A stretch of DNA of 64,000 nucleotides from Bacillus sp. HNG. Its GTDB lineage: Bacteria; Bacillota; Bacilli; Bacillales; Bacillaceae_L. Below the pieces are notes generated by a model. It was given only the letters and a program-made list of their open reading frames with translations, was not told where the DNA came from and made no database searches. Below, piece by piece: positions 43,061 to 52,715 of this stretch. Positions within the stretch are counted from its first letter, which is position 1; the number at the start of each line of letters is the position of its first letter. A program made the position numbers and the translations under genes. Location of the stretch: assembly GCF_003400205.1 (NCBI RefSeq), contig NZ_QUQV01000001.1, positions 248,001 through 312,000 on the forward strand, read 5' to 3'.

Positions 43061-44161
43061 GTGGATAAGAATGAAAAAATTACAATCTATCGGACAGATC
43101 TCCAGTATATCTTCAATAATCTTACACAGTCTGAAAAAGAAAAATTCAAAGATGCATCTATATTGATAACTGGCTGTGCTGGATTTCTAGGATATTATCT
43201 AATGTCATTTTTATCTGAATATGCAGATGAATTAGGTGTTAGAAGGATTATAGGAATTGACAATTTCAAACTAGGAAAACCCAAATGGATTACGGAAATA
43301 AACAGATTAAATCCAAAGATTGAATTATACACTTTTGATATTACTGAATTTTCACTGTTCGATACAACAAAAATCGCTGATGTTGATTTTGTTATCCACA
43401 TGGCATCCATTGCTTCACCGACCTATTATAGAAAGTTTCCATTGGAAACGGTGGATGCAAATATTTGGGGATTACGAGCATTACTTGATTTTTATAAGGA
43501 TAAAGAAATTAAAGGATTTTTATTTTTCTCAAGTAGTGAGATCTATGGTGATCCTTTTCCAGAGTATATTCCGACCTCCGAGGATTATCGAGGAAATGTG
43601 TCTATGATAGGACCGCGTGCATGCTATGATGAGGCAAAAAGGTTCGGCGAGACACTTTGTTATTTATATGCCGAAAAATTCCAAATGCCTATTTCTATTG
43701 TCAGACCATTTAATAATTACGGACCTGGAATGAGACTAAATGATAAGCGGGTTCCGGCTGATTTTGCTAAGGCAGTTATTGAGAATCAAAAACTAATCAT
43801 GCATTCTGATGGAAAACCAACTCGAACATTTTGCTATGTAACTGATGCTATTACTGGTTATTTAAAGGCTTTACTCTATGAACCTTTCGACTACTTTAAT
43901 ATAGGAATAGACCAACCGGAAATTTCAATAAAACAATTAGCTGATATTTATAAGGAAGCGGGCGAAAAAATTTTTGATTATGATCAATCGATTGAATTTA
44001 GAAAATCGGATGAAGAGAGCTATTTAACACATAATCCATTAAGAAGATGCCCTGATATTTCAAAAGCTAAAAAACTATTAAATTATTCTCCTTCCATTTC
44101 AATTGTTGAAGGTGTGGAGCGCTTTCTAACCTTTTTAAAAGAAAGAGGGGAAAATCATTGA
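43061..44161 (+). CDS. NAD-dependent sugar epimerase/decarboxylase (UDP-xylose synthase-like)
   Basis: A 366-residue extended SDR. The cofactor loop is GCAGFLG near 38-44. HMASIASPTYYRKFPLET, SSSEIYGDP, GNVSMIGPRACYDEAKR (catalytic Tyr/Lys) and VRPFNNYGPGM closely follow UDP-glucuronate decarboxylases. That family makes UDP-xylose, or a 4-keto intermediate, from UDP-glucuronate, and the next gene could provide UDP-glucuronate. Because rfbF is upstream, action on a CDP-sugar is a weaker alternative. The start is GTG at 43061 after GGAGGA. The end overlaps the next gene by four bases. Confidence 0.85.
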   Translation: MDKNEKITIYRTDLQYIFNNLTQSEKEKFKDASILITGCAGFLGYYLMSFLSEYADELGVRRIIGIDNFKLGKPKWITEINRLNPKIELYTFDITEFSLFDTTKIADVDFVIHMASIASPTYYRKFPLETVDANIWGLRALLDFYKDKEIKGFLFFSSSEIYGDPFPEYIPTSEDYRGNVSMIGPRACYDEAKRFGETLCYLYAEKFQMPISIVRPFNNYGPGMRLNDKRVPADFAKAVIENQKLIMHSDGKPTRTFCYVTDAITGYLKALLYEPFDYFNIGIDQPEISIKQLADIYKEAGEKIFDYDQSIEFRKSDEESYLTHNPLRRCPDISKAKKLLNYSPSISIVEGVERFLTFLKERGENH

Positions 44162-45411
44162 TTACGGTTATCGGTCTTGGCTTTGTTGGATTGACAACAG
44201 CTTTAGGATTTAGCAATAAAGGATACAACGTTTATGGCTATGACATTGATCAAAAGAAAAAAACGATGTTAACCGATGGAAAAATTCCTTTTTATGAACC
44301 TCACCTTGATGAGAAACTAAACGAGCATTTAAATAACGGATTTAAGATTGTAGATGATTTACAGGAAGCTATAGACAATAGTGAAGTTATTTTTCTTTGC
44401 GTAGGAACCCCGAGTAAAGCAGATGGGAGTGCTGATTTAGGCTATATTTTCGATGCCGTTAAAAATATAACTGCATGTATTAAAAAACCAGATTTTAAAG
44501 TACTGGTTCTTAAATCAACAATTCCACCATCAACAACGAGTGAAAGGATTAAACCTTATATAGAAAATCTAGGTTTTAAGGTTGGTGTGGATATTGGCTT
44601 AACCAATAATCCTGAATTTTTAAGAGAAGGGTATGCTTGGGAAGATTTTATGGAGCCAGATCGAATTGTGATTGGTCAAGAAGAAGATAGGAGCGGCCAG
44701 ATTGTAGAAAATATTTATCGGACATTTAAGGCTCCAATCTTTAGGGTTAGCCTTAATACGGCAGAGTTTATTAAGTATTTATCTAATACTTTACTAGCAT
44801 CTCTTATTAGTTTTGCGAACGAACAGTCATTAATCGCTAAGTTCATTGGAGACATTGATATAAAAAAATCATTTCAAGTTTTGCATCTTGATAAAAGATG
44901 GTTTGGGGCTCCGGCTAAAATGACATCCTATGTATATCCCGGCTGTGGTTTTGGGGGATATTGTCTTCCGAAGGATACAATGGCTTTAGTTAATCAGGCA
45001 TTAAAAAACTCATACTCACCTGAACTATTAAAAGCAACTTTAAAAGTTAATAAAGAAATTAAAGAATTTGTCGTGAATGACGTTATAGGAAAAATTGGAG
45101 AAAAAGAGACAGTAGGTGTTCTTGGTTTGGCATTCAAGCCAAATTCAAATGATATAAGAGATACACCAGCAAAATCAATTATTGAGAGCTTATTGGAAAA
45201 AGGGTTTAAAAATATTATCGCTTATGATCCGATGTCTATTGAAGAGTTTAAAGAGGCATATAGATTTCCGATTGAATATTCTACTGACTTAAAAACACTG
45301 CTTGCGAAAGTTGATCATGTTGTTATTTTAACAGCATGGAATGAATTTTTGATAAATAAAGATTTGATAGAACAGAAGAATGTTTTTGATTATCGTTATT
45401 TATATGACTAA
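44158..45411 (+). CDS. Nucleotide-sugar dehydrogenase (UDP-glucose dehydrogenase family)
   Basis: A 417-residue enzyme with Rossmann motif GLGFVG (6-11), VGTPSKADGSADL, NPEFLREG and the catalytic Cys269 in GCGFGGYCLPKDT. The substrate is most likely UDP-glucose, giving UDP-glucuronate for the decarboxylase-like neighbour. It is clearly diverged from the has-operon dehydrogenase at 12784-14100. The TTG start at 44158 overlaps the stop of the previous gene, after AGAGGGGAAAA. The cluster is one operon to this point. Confidence 0.88.
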   Translation: MITVIGLGFVGLTTALGFSNKGYNVYGYDIDQKKKTMLTDGKIPFYEPHLDEKLNEHLNNGFKIVDDLQEAIDNSEVIFLCVGTPSKADGSADLGYIFDAVKNITACIKKPDFKVLVLKSTIPPSTTSERIKPYIENLGFKVGVDIGLTNNPEFLREGYAWEDFMEPDRIVIGQEEDRSGQIVENIYRTFKAPIFRVSLNTAEFIKYLSNTLLASLISFANEQSLIAKFIGDIDIKKSFQVLHLDKRWFGAPAKMTSYVYPGCGFGGYCLPKDTMALVNQALKNSYSPELLKATLKVNKEIKEFVVNDVIGKIGEKETVGVLGLAFKPNSNDIRDTPAKSIIESLLEKGFKNIIAYDPMSIEEFKEAYRFPIEYSTDLKTLLAKVDHVVILTAWNEFLINKDLIEQKNVFDYRYLYD

Positions 45412-45479
45412 TTAACTATAATGAAAACTTCCTGATTAGTCACGTATAGGAAAAATTTCATTTGGAAGGAGCTTGGCAA

Positions 45480-47327
45480 TTGAAACACTATTATTGTTCA
45501 ACATTTAGTAAAGATTATACCTATAAAGGTTTACTATTATACAATTCTCTGGAAAAGCATGATAAAGATTTTGAGTTTTTTATGATTTGTCTCCACGAAG
45601 AGGCAAAAGATTTATTTGAGAAGATGAACCTATCACATGCAACGATCATAAGCATGGAAGAAATTGAGAAGGAAGACAAGGAATTACTTGCAGTGAAGAA
45701 CTCGCGAAATGACAAGGAGTATATCTGGACATCAAAGGCATCAATCTGTCTATATTTATTTAAGCATTTCACTGAAATAAATCATATTGTATGGCTAGAT
45801 GGTGATACTTTATTTCTCTCAGAACCAGAACCTATCTTTACTGAATGGGGAGACTATTCCATTACCCTGACAGAGGAAAAATGGCGTGAAGAACATAGCT
45901 TCTTAGGTGATACCAACGGTGTTTACAATACTGGGTATATGGGATTTAAAAGAGATGATCATGCGATGGAGTGTCTCCACTGGTTTAGAGAGAAGCTGAT
46001 CGAATGGTGTTTTGATAAGTGGGAACATGGACTTTGGAGTGATCAAGTATATGCAAATGATTGGACGAAAAGATTTAAAAATGTAGGAATAATCGAAAAT
46101 ATCGGAGTGAATCTTACTCCATATATCATAAATTATCGGTACAAAGAAAGTTCAATTATTAAATCAGGTAATGATATTTATATCAATAATGAAAAGGTCA
46201 TATTTTTCCATTACTATGGGTTTAAATATTATGATGGCAATGTATTTGATATCTGCCACTATGTCATGAATCACAGAGATGATGTGCTTGAGCATCTTTA
46301 TATTCCTTATCTCCATGCATGCAATGGAATAATGGATCAGATCAAAACCATTGACAGCACCTTTAGTATTGAAAAAGACAGCAAAGATCATCATGTTAGA
46401 AATTACTTTAACCTTCAAGTGAACTTATCTTCTGAGGAAGCCTATAATCTTTGTACTATCATAAGCACACAACACCTACCACAAGGCTTGGCACTTTATC
46501 ATTCCCTCAAAAAGCATACACCGAATTTTCGACTTTGGATTTGTTGTTTAGATGATCGGACTTATTCCTTACTAAACAAAATGAATTTAGAACAGGTCGT
46601 TCTCATTACTTTAAAAAATATCGAGGGCAATGAGTTATTAAGTATTAAGGATAGCAGGAGTTTCGATGAGTACAGTCGGACCTTAAAAGCTTCCTTTATT
46701 TCATATGTGCTCAAAAACAACTTTACTTTACATTCTGTTATCTATACAGACGCTGACATGTATTTTTTCGCCGATGTACAAAATTTATTTCATGAGTTGA
46801 ATGAACAGTATCCAGTCTGTATTGTTCCTCGAAAAGCTTCCGTTGAAGAAGAAAAAAATTATGGAATTTATGATGCAGGGCTCATAGGTTTTTACAGAAA
46901 TGAAATCTCCTTTGACTGTCTTTTTAAATGGAGAAAAGATTGTGTTAACTGGTGTTTTAATAAAGTTGAAGACGGACGCTGGGCCGACCAAAAATATTTA
47001 GACCAATGGATTCACCATTTTCCGTCAGTTAAGGTTATCGAGACACCCAATACAACAGCGGGTCCTTGGATTGTAAACGAAAATCTACAGGTTGATAAAC
47101 TATTCGCCTTTCATTACAGCGGGTTTGTCATATTAAATCAAGTTGAATTTGATTTATGTAACACTAATACCTTAAATGAAAATATGATCAATTCCATTTA
47201 TTTGCCGTATGTTAAAGCTGTCAGAGAAGAAATGGAAAACATAAAATCACTAGATGAACAATTTCTTGGGAGTGAATATCGAAATAAAGCCACTCAAAAA
47301 GCTTTAAACCATTATCATGTTGAATAG
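45480..47327 (+). CDS. Tandem-domain glycosyltransferase (GT8-like), internal duplication
   Basis: From TTG 45480 (10 bases after GGAAGG) the product is 615 residues. It consists of two related GT-A-like halves, about 1-290 and 310-600. Each half begins with a CSTF/ISTQHLPQGL-type strand and carries a DxD-like motif: WLDGDTLF in the first, YTDADMYF in the second. Each also has a NTGYMGFKRD / DAGLIGFYRN loop, a WSDQVY / WADQKY motif and an FFHYYGF / AFHYSGF motif. The repeat shows gene duplication and fusion. Both active sites look intact, so the protein may add two sugars or alternate residues. Acceptor and donor are unknown. No membrane helix is present. Confidence 0.78.
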   Translation: MKHYYCSTFSKDYTYKGLLLYNSLEKHDKDFEFFMICLHEEAKDLFEKMNLSHATIISMEEIEKEDKELLAVKNSRNDKEYIWTSKASICLYLFKHFTEINHIVWLDGDTLFLSEPEPIFTEWGDYSITLTEEKWREEHSFLGDTNGVYNTGYMGFKRDDHAMECLHWFREKLIEWCFDKWEHGLWSDQVYANDWTKRFKNVGIIENIGVNLTPYIINYRYKESSIIKSGNDIYINNEKVIFFHYYGFKYYDGNVFDICHYVMNHRDDVLEHLYIPYLHACNGIMDQIKTIDSTFSIEKDSKDHHVRNYFNLQVNLSSEEAYNLCTIISTQHLPQGLALYHSLKKHTPNFRLWICCLDDRTYSLLNKMNLEQVVLITLKNIEGNELLSIKDSRSFDEYSRTLKASFISYVLKNNFTLHSVIYTDADMYFFADVQNLFHELNEQYPVCIVPRKASVEEEKNYGIYDAGLIGFYRNEISFDCLFKWRKDCVNWCFNKVEDGRWADQKYLDQWIHHFPSVKVIETPNTTAGPWIVNENLQVDKLFAFHYSGFVILNQVEFDLCNTNTLNENMINSIYLPYVKAVREEMENIKSLDEQFLGSEYRNKATQKALNHYHVE

Positions 47328-47452
47328 TCCAACTCCGTCTTTAAGAAACAGATGGTCGATTTTAACAACCTACTGATACAGGTCAAACCTTGAAAAAATA
47401 AACAATATGAGAATAAAGAGAAGACTCGTCTTTAACTACGGGAGAGATTATC

Positions 47453-48418
47453 ATGGAAAATACTTTTAATAATCAAAGGGTTTTAATTACAGGGGCCAAT
47501 GGTTTTATTGGGTCTCATGTAGTCCAAAGAATGGTACAAGAGAAAGCTCTTGTATCGGTTATAGTTAGGGAGTCATCCGATTTATGGAGAATTGAAGAAT
47601 TAAAAAAAGAGATTGATATTAACCTGGTGGACTTAAGGGACTCTGCCTCAATTGATAAATGTGTCAAAAGCCTTAAGCCTGATTTTGTTTTTCATGTAGG
47701 TGCTTATGGAGTAGATTCAAGACAAAAGGATTATTCTACCGCAGCGAACACAAATATTATGGGGACAATGAATTTATTAAATTCAGTAAAAGATATAGGA
47801 TGTAAGAAATTTATTAATGTTGGTACCTGTATGGAGTACGGTGATAAACAGGAGATTATTCGGGAGAATTCTTATTTAGAACCTGATAGCATTTACGGAA
47901 GCACGAAAGCATCTGCCACGATCATTGCTCACCAAATTGCCAAGGAAAACAACATTAATCTTGTAACGCTAAGGCCTTTTGGAATTTTCGGGGAAAAAGA
48001 GGGAAGCCATAAATTCTTTCCCTATATTATTCTATCAATTTTAGAAGGCAAAGACGTGAACTTAACACCTTGTGAACAATACCGGGATTATTGTTATATA
48101 GAAAATATTATGGATGGATTTGTTTTGGCTGCCAAAAACGAAACTGTTAACAATGAGATATTTAATATTGGGAGCGGTGAGATTTTCAAATTAAAGCATT
48201 TTGTAGATATTATTTACAACCAAATGAGATCAACGAAACAACCAAATTACGGAGCATTACCTTATAGACAAAATGAAGTTTGGAGACAACAGCCAGATAC
48301 AAATAAAATGAAACGACTATTAAATTGGGAACCTAAAGTAAGCCTAGAAGAAGGTATCAAAAGAACTATTAATTGGTATGAGACAAATACAGAAAAATTT
48401 GTTGGAACAAAAAGATAA
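47453..48418 (+). CDS. NAD-dependent epimerase/dehydratase
   Basis: A 321-residue extended SDR: GANGFIGSH (14-22), FHVGAYGVDSRQKDY, VGTCMEYGD (Ser/Thr of the triad), YGSTKAS (catalytic Tyr and Lys) and YRDYCYIENIMDGF. It most resembles reductases/epimerases acting on CDP- or dTDP-deoxysugars, of the RfbJ (abequose synthase) kind; the specificity is inferred. It lies 125 bases after the tandem glycosyltransferase with a GGGAGAG ribosome site. Confidence 0.8.
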   Translation: MENTFNNQRVLITGANGFIGSHVVQRMVQEKALVSVIVRESSDLWRIEELKKEIDINLVDLRDSASIDKCVKSLKPDFVFHVGAYGVDSRQKDYSTAANTNIMGTMNLLNSVKDIGCKKFINVGTCMEYGDKQEIIRENSYLEPDSIYGSTKASATIIAHQIAKENNINLVTLRPFGIFGEKEGSHKFFPYIILSILEGKDVNLTPCEQYRDYCYIENIMDGFVLAAKNETVNNEIFNIGSGEIFKLKHFVDIIYNQMRSTKQPNYGALPYRQNEVWRQQPDTNKMKRLLNWEPKVSLEEGIKRTINWYETNTEKFVGTKR

Positions 48419-48465
48419 CGAAAAAACGGTAAACCTCCTTCAGAAACTCAAAAGGGAGAGGAAGT

Positions 48466-48879
48466 GTGAAGATGGAAAAAGGATATGAATTAATTTCTAT
48501 AAACCCTTTCGAGGATAAGCGCGGAAGTCTCAAAAAAATCATAATGAAGAGCCAACTTAAGGAAAATGAAAAAATAGAAGAAATTTACTTGTTATATTCT
48601 GAAAAGGATAGCGTTAGGGGAAATCATTATCATAAAAAAACATTAGAGTATTTTGTGGTTGTTAGTGGAAAGGCAAAGGTGGCACTGAAGAATTTGGAAA
48701 CAGGAATGTTAGATGAAATCTATATCGCTGCGGAAGATAATCTAGTTTTAAAAGTACCGCCACAGGTCGTTCACGCTTTTAAAAATGAAGAAAATGTTCC
48801 TTTAATAATGCTCGCTATATCTTCAAAAGAATATAATAAACTCGATACAGATACTTTTCCAATCGACATTTTACAATAG
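48466..48879 (+). CDS. WxcM/FdtA-like cupin sugar isomerase
   Basis: A 137-residue single cupin. FEDKRGSLKKI, NHYHKKTLEYFVVVSGKAKV and VPPQVVHAFKNEENVPLIML match the WxcM-like family, whose best known members (FdtA, QdtA) isomerise dTDP-4-keto-6-deoxyglucose to a 3-keto sugar. Such enzymes normally work with an aminotransferase and an acetyltransferase, which are not in this cluster. The start is GTG 48466 (or ATG 48472) after GGGAGAGGAA. It ends the glycan cluster. Confidence 0.8.
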   Translation: MKMEKGYELISINPFEDKRGSLKKIIMKSQLKENEKIEEIYLLYSEKDSVRGNHYHKKTLEYFVVVSGKAKVALKNLETGMLDEIYIAAEDNLVLKVPPQVVHAFKNEENVPLIMLAISSKEYNKLDTDTFPIDILQ

Positions 48880-49281
48880 TCTTGTAATGAAAATTAACAA
48901 GTTAATAAGAAGACAATGTGGGAGGTTAACTATGTTGGATTTAAGGAAGATGGATACTTCATTTTAGAAGAAATAAAATATTTTTCTTTGATCTAACTAT
49001 ACAGTGATAGACCTTCCACATATACGCTTGACGATAGTCATTTCATTCACCTGTAATCATATCCTCATTCGGGACTTTTTGAGTAGGAAAATATAACGAG
49101 AATAGTCAAAAAATTCATAAAATGATTATATACGTACTTGCATCGAAGGGCTTACCATTGTTTTGATATATAGACCTTTTTATGTGAAAGCAGCGTTAAA
49201 TAGGTTTATATATATTTTCTAGAAAGGAGGATTTACGAATTCTTATTTTTGCCCATTACTAGGAAAAGGTGGTAAGCGAAT
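48880..49281. other. Intergenic region with one very short frame
   Basis: About 400 bases. A good GGGAGGTTAACT site leads into an 11-codon frame at 48932-48967 (MLDLRKMDTSF), which could be a leader peptide or the start of a broken gene. The rest is AT-rich, and no terminator after the cupin gene is clear. Confidence 0.4.
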
Positions 49282-52224
49282 TTGAAGAGATTTAAAGTGA
49301 ATTGCTCTCTGTTTTTAATTTTACTATTAGTTTTCAGTAGCTTTAGTGGAGTAGCCGCCGCGAAAACGGAAGTATCTCCAAAATCACCAGCATCACCTGT
49401 TCATTTACAGATTCCAAACCTTGCTTACGACGAAACCAGCATAACACTTGTTTGGGAAAAGCCGGAGAATTATAAAGGCATCGTTGATTTTAACATCTAT
49501 ATGAACAAGAAGAAAATTGGAAGCGCTTTAGATGATAATAGTGGCCCAGCAAAAGCTTATATTGATAATTTCTATAAAAATATTGATAAAGATGATTTTC
49601 ACGAGAAGATCCTAATCCATAATTTTAAGGTAAATAACCTTAAACCTAATAAAACCTATGAATTTTATGTAACATCAGTAAATGCAGAAGGGGTAGAATC
49701 AGCACCTTCTAATAAAATCGAAGGTAAAACGACAAAAGCACCCGAAGTTTTTAATATTGTAGATTTTGGGGCAACACCTGATGACGGAACAAAAGACACT
49801 GAGGCCATACAAGCAGCCATTGACGCCGCTACGCCAGGGTCTAAAGTCGTAATTCCAGAAGGGGAATTTATCTCCGGTGAACTGTGGCTTAAATCAGATA
49901 TGACTCTCCAAGTGGATGGTTATTTGCTCGGATCTCCAGATGCTGAAGACTACAGCATGAATTTCTGGCTGTACGATTATTCAACAGATGAGCGTTCCTA
50001 TTCACTCATCAATGCACATACATACGATTATGGAAGTTTAAAAAATATACGTATCGTTGGCAACGGTATCATTGATGGGAATGGGTGGAAATATGATAAA
50101 AATCATCCTACCGTCGATGAACTAGGGAACGAATTACCACGCTACGTTGCAGGTAATAATTCAAAAGTAACCGGGAATGTAAAAGTAGAGAACGGGAAGA
50201 TGAGCCCATTAAATCTTGAGTCCGAAAATACGTTGGGAATCTTAGCAGCTAACCAATCATATGCCGCACAAGAAATGGGTATGGATGTGAAATCCGCTTA
50301 TTCGACTCGTTCTAATCTAATTACTGTTCGTGGAGTAGATGGAATGTATTATGAAGGTATCACACAACTTAATCCAGCAAATCATGGGATTGTAAACCTT
50401 CATAGTAAAAACATTGTTATAAATGGAACCATTTCCAAAACATATGATGGTAATAACGCAGATGGATACGAGTTTGGTGACTCTCAAAATATCATGGTAT
50501 TTAATAATTTTGTAGATACAGGCGATGATGCTATTAATTTCGCATCTGGTATGGGACAAGCAGCATCTAAAAGTGAACCAACAGGTAATGCTTGGATCTT
50601 CAATAACTATATTCGTGAGGGACACGGCGGGGTAGTTACCGGTAGCCATACAGGTGGCTGGATCCAGGACTTTTTAATAGAAGATAATATCATGTATAAA
50701 ACGGATGTTGGTTTACGCAGCAAGACAAATACACCTATGGGTGGTGGAGCTAAAAATATCCTATTTAGAAACAATGCATTAGAGGGTATAGACGGAGATG
50801 GACCATTTGTCTTCACTTCCTCCTATACAGATGCGAATGCTTCAATCTTATACGAGCCAGCAGAGATTATCTCTCAATTCAGAGATATGGAGATCGTTGA
50901 TACAACGGTTCGTAATCAAGGTGGCAGTAATAAACAAGCCATACTAGTGAATGGTAATAATAATGCAGGTGAAGTTTATCACGAAAATATTACTTTTAAA
51001 AATGTCAAATTTGATAATGTCTATTCTGTAAAAATGGACTACGCAAAAGACTTTAAATTTATTAATGTATCTTTCACAAACGTAAAAGATAATGGAGGAA
51101 ATCCATGGAGAATATCAAATTCGACTGGACTTGTGTTTGAGAATACAACAGCAGCTCCAACTGACGCTATACAAAAACCGGAATGGCCAGAGGATACCAT
51201 TATTGATGCTCAATCATCACCTGATGGAAAAAGTGTAACTTTAACATGGGGTGAAGCAATAGATAATGGTGGTGTTACGGGTTATACAATCTATAAAGAT
51301 GGTGAAAAATTCAGCGGAGACTATACAACTACAAATCTCACAAGTGTTAAGGTAGATGGGCTGACTCCGGCCAAGGAATATTCATTTAAAGTGGAAGCTA
51401 CTGATGCGACCGGTAACCGAACTTCGGATGGTCCGGAAATCAAAGTTACAACAAGTGGGGAAGCGGACCAGACAGCTCCTATTTTACCTGAGAATACAAA
51501 GATTTCAGAGTCAACTACCAAGATTCCTTCTAGTGATACTTTTAGCGGCAAAGAAGTTAATGTTGTCTATACTGGTTTTACCTGGACTTCTATAAATTGG
51601 AATGCTGCTAATGACGACACGGGAATCGCTGGTTATAATGTTTATGCAAATGGCGAACTACATGGATTTGCAACATCTACTAAATACACATTAACACGAT
51701 TACAACCTGGAACAAAATATAATATTGAAGTAGAAGCAGTGGATCTTGCTGGCAATAAGACACCTTATAATAGTGTACTAGAATTTGAAATGGCTAAACC
51801 TTACCCAATCGGCGCTCCATCTTTTGATGGCAACTTAGAGGCAAAAATAAATACTGATGGAACGAGTGTATCCCTTTCATGGAACGCTGCAAAAGCACTC
51901 AATCAAGATGTAATCGGATACCGAGTATATGTGAACGGTCAACCTATCAAACCTGAAGGAGTGGCATTCACACCTATAAATTCAGAAATGACAACATCAG
52001 ATACAAACTATACGGTAACAGGTCTAAAACAAGGAAAACGATACACATTTAAAGTAGAAGCAGTCGGTCATGCCATCAAATACTCTAAGAGAGAAAGACT
52101 CTCAGATGTACTTTCAAACGGTCTTCTTGAGGTTTCAGGTTACAGATGGAGTGGATTTGGACCAAGTGTCGATGTTCATCTAATACCTGGTAAAGCGAAG
52201 AGTGAACAAGCAAAATACAAATAA
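49282..52224 (+). CDS. Secreted GH28 polygalacturonase with fibronectin type III domains
   Basis: A 980-residue exported protein. A signal peptide (1-27, cleavage near VAAAK) is followed by an FN3 domain (about 40-152), a GH28 beta-helix (about 157-640) and three more FN3 modules (about 650-725, 735-830, 840-950). GH28 marks are VDFGATPDDGTKDTEAIQAA, the NADGYEF motif, TGDDAINF with the catalytic aspartates near 415-416, REGHGGVVTGS and a GLRSKT loop. The architecture resembles exo-polygalacturonases such as PehX that release galacturonate from pectin. The TTG start lies after AAAGGTGG. No uronate catabolic genes adjoin it. The absence of an LPxTG-type anchor suggests release. Confidence 0.9.
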   Translation: MKRFKVNCSLFLILLLVFSSFSGVAAAKTEVSPKSPASPVHLQIPNLAYDETSITLVWEKPENYKGIVDFNIYMNKKKIGSALDDNSGPAKAYIDNFYKNIDKDDFHEKILIHNFKVNNLKPNKTYEFYVTSVNAEGVESAPSNKIEGKTTKAPEVFNIVDFGATPDDGTKDTEAIQAAIDAATPGSKVVIPEGEFISGELWLKSDMTLQVDGYLLGSPDAEDYSMNFWLYDYSTDERSYSLINAHTYDYGSLKNIRIVGNGIIDGNGWKYDKNHPTVDELGNELPRYVAGNNSKVTGNVKVENGKMSPLNLESENTLGILAANQSYAAQEMGMDVKSAYSTRSNLITVRGVDGMYYEGITQLNPANHGIVNLHSKNIVINGTISKTYDGNNADGYEFGDSQNIMVFNNFVDTGDDAINFASGMGQAASKSEPTGNAWIFNNYIREGHGGVVTGSHTGGWIQDFLIEDNIMYKTDVGLRSKTNTPMGGGAKNILFRNNALEGIDGDGPFVFTSSYTDANASILYEPAEIISQFRDMEIVDTTVRNQGGSNKQAILVNGNNNAGEVYHENITFKNVKFDNVYSVKMDYAKDFKFINVSFTNVKDNGGNPWRISNSTGLVFENTTAAPTDAIQKPEWPEDTIIDAQSSPDGKSVTLTWGEAIDNGGVTGYTIYKDGEKFSGDYTTTNLTSVKVDGLTPAKEYSFKVEATDATGNRTSDGPEIKVTTSGEADQTAPILPENTKISESTTKIPSSDTFSGKEVNVVYTGFTWTSINWNAANDDTGIAGYNVYANGELHGFATSTKYTLTRLQPGTKYNIEVEAVDLAGNKTPYNSVLEFEMAKPYPIGAPSFDGNLEAKINTDGTSVSLSWNAAKALNQDVIGYRVYVNGQPIKPEGVAFTPINSEMTTSDTNYTVTGLKQGKRYTFKVEAVGHAIKYSKRERLSDVLSNGLLEVSGYRWSGFGPSVDVHLIPGKAKSEQAKYK

Positions 52225-52359
52225 AGAAATGTTGGCACGGAAATTCTGTTTTTATTATGACGGATGCAAAATTTGAAAAAAATAAGCATCAAAAGCTTCG
52301 TTTTTATTAAAGATGTTTTCCGTCTTTTTTCAACAAAAAACTTTTAGTTACCTCATATT

Positions 52360-52426
52360 AAAATCCTCTCCTTTTATTAATATTTTTCAATGATTTCCAT
52401 TGAAAAGATAAGGAGAGGATTTTTTA
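52360..52426. terminator. Large bidirectional terminator hairpin after the GH28 gene
   Basis: AAAATCCTCTCCTT pairs perfectly with AAGGAGAGGATTTT, and an inner TTTTCAATG/CATTGAAAA pairing extends the stem; it ends in a T run. A second, weaker hairpin (GACGGA near 52259, CCGTC with T run near 52319) lies closer to the stop. The rest of 52225-52715 is AT-rich and should contain the promoter of the bacteriocin gene, but no clear pair stands out. Confidence 0.88.
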
Positions 52427-52715
52427 GTAGATTTTACCCACACATTATCTTTCAAGTTGTAGGCTATCAGGATTTAACACTATTCTTATAAATTTATTGC
52501 CAAGAATCCTTATTTAATATTTTGTGTTAAAGGTCAATTTAAAATAGGCGATACAATCAGGCACAATACCCAATTATCGTACATATTTTGTTGGGGAAAG
52601 TCTTTAAAATATTTCCAGTATAACTTGAATACATTACTTTTCTATTAGTTCGTTCTTTTTCATTTTAAAGTACTTTCATACCTTAATAAATAATGAAAAA
52701 TCGGAGGTAATGTTC

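Noticed and set aside
49170-49205. Possible cre site upstream of the pectinase gene (TGAAAGCAGCGTTAAA)
   Set aside because: The spacing and right half do not match the consensus.
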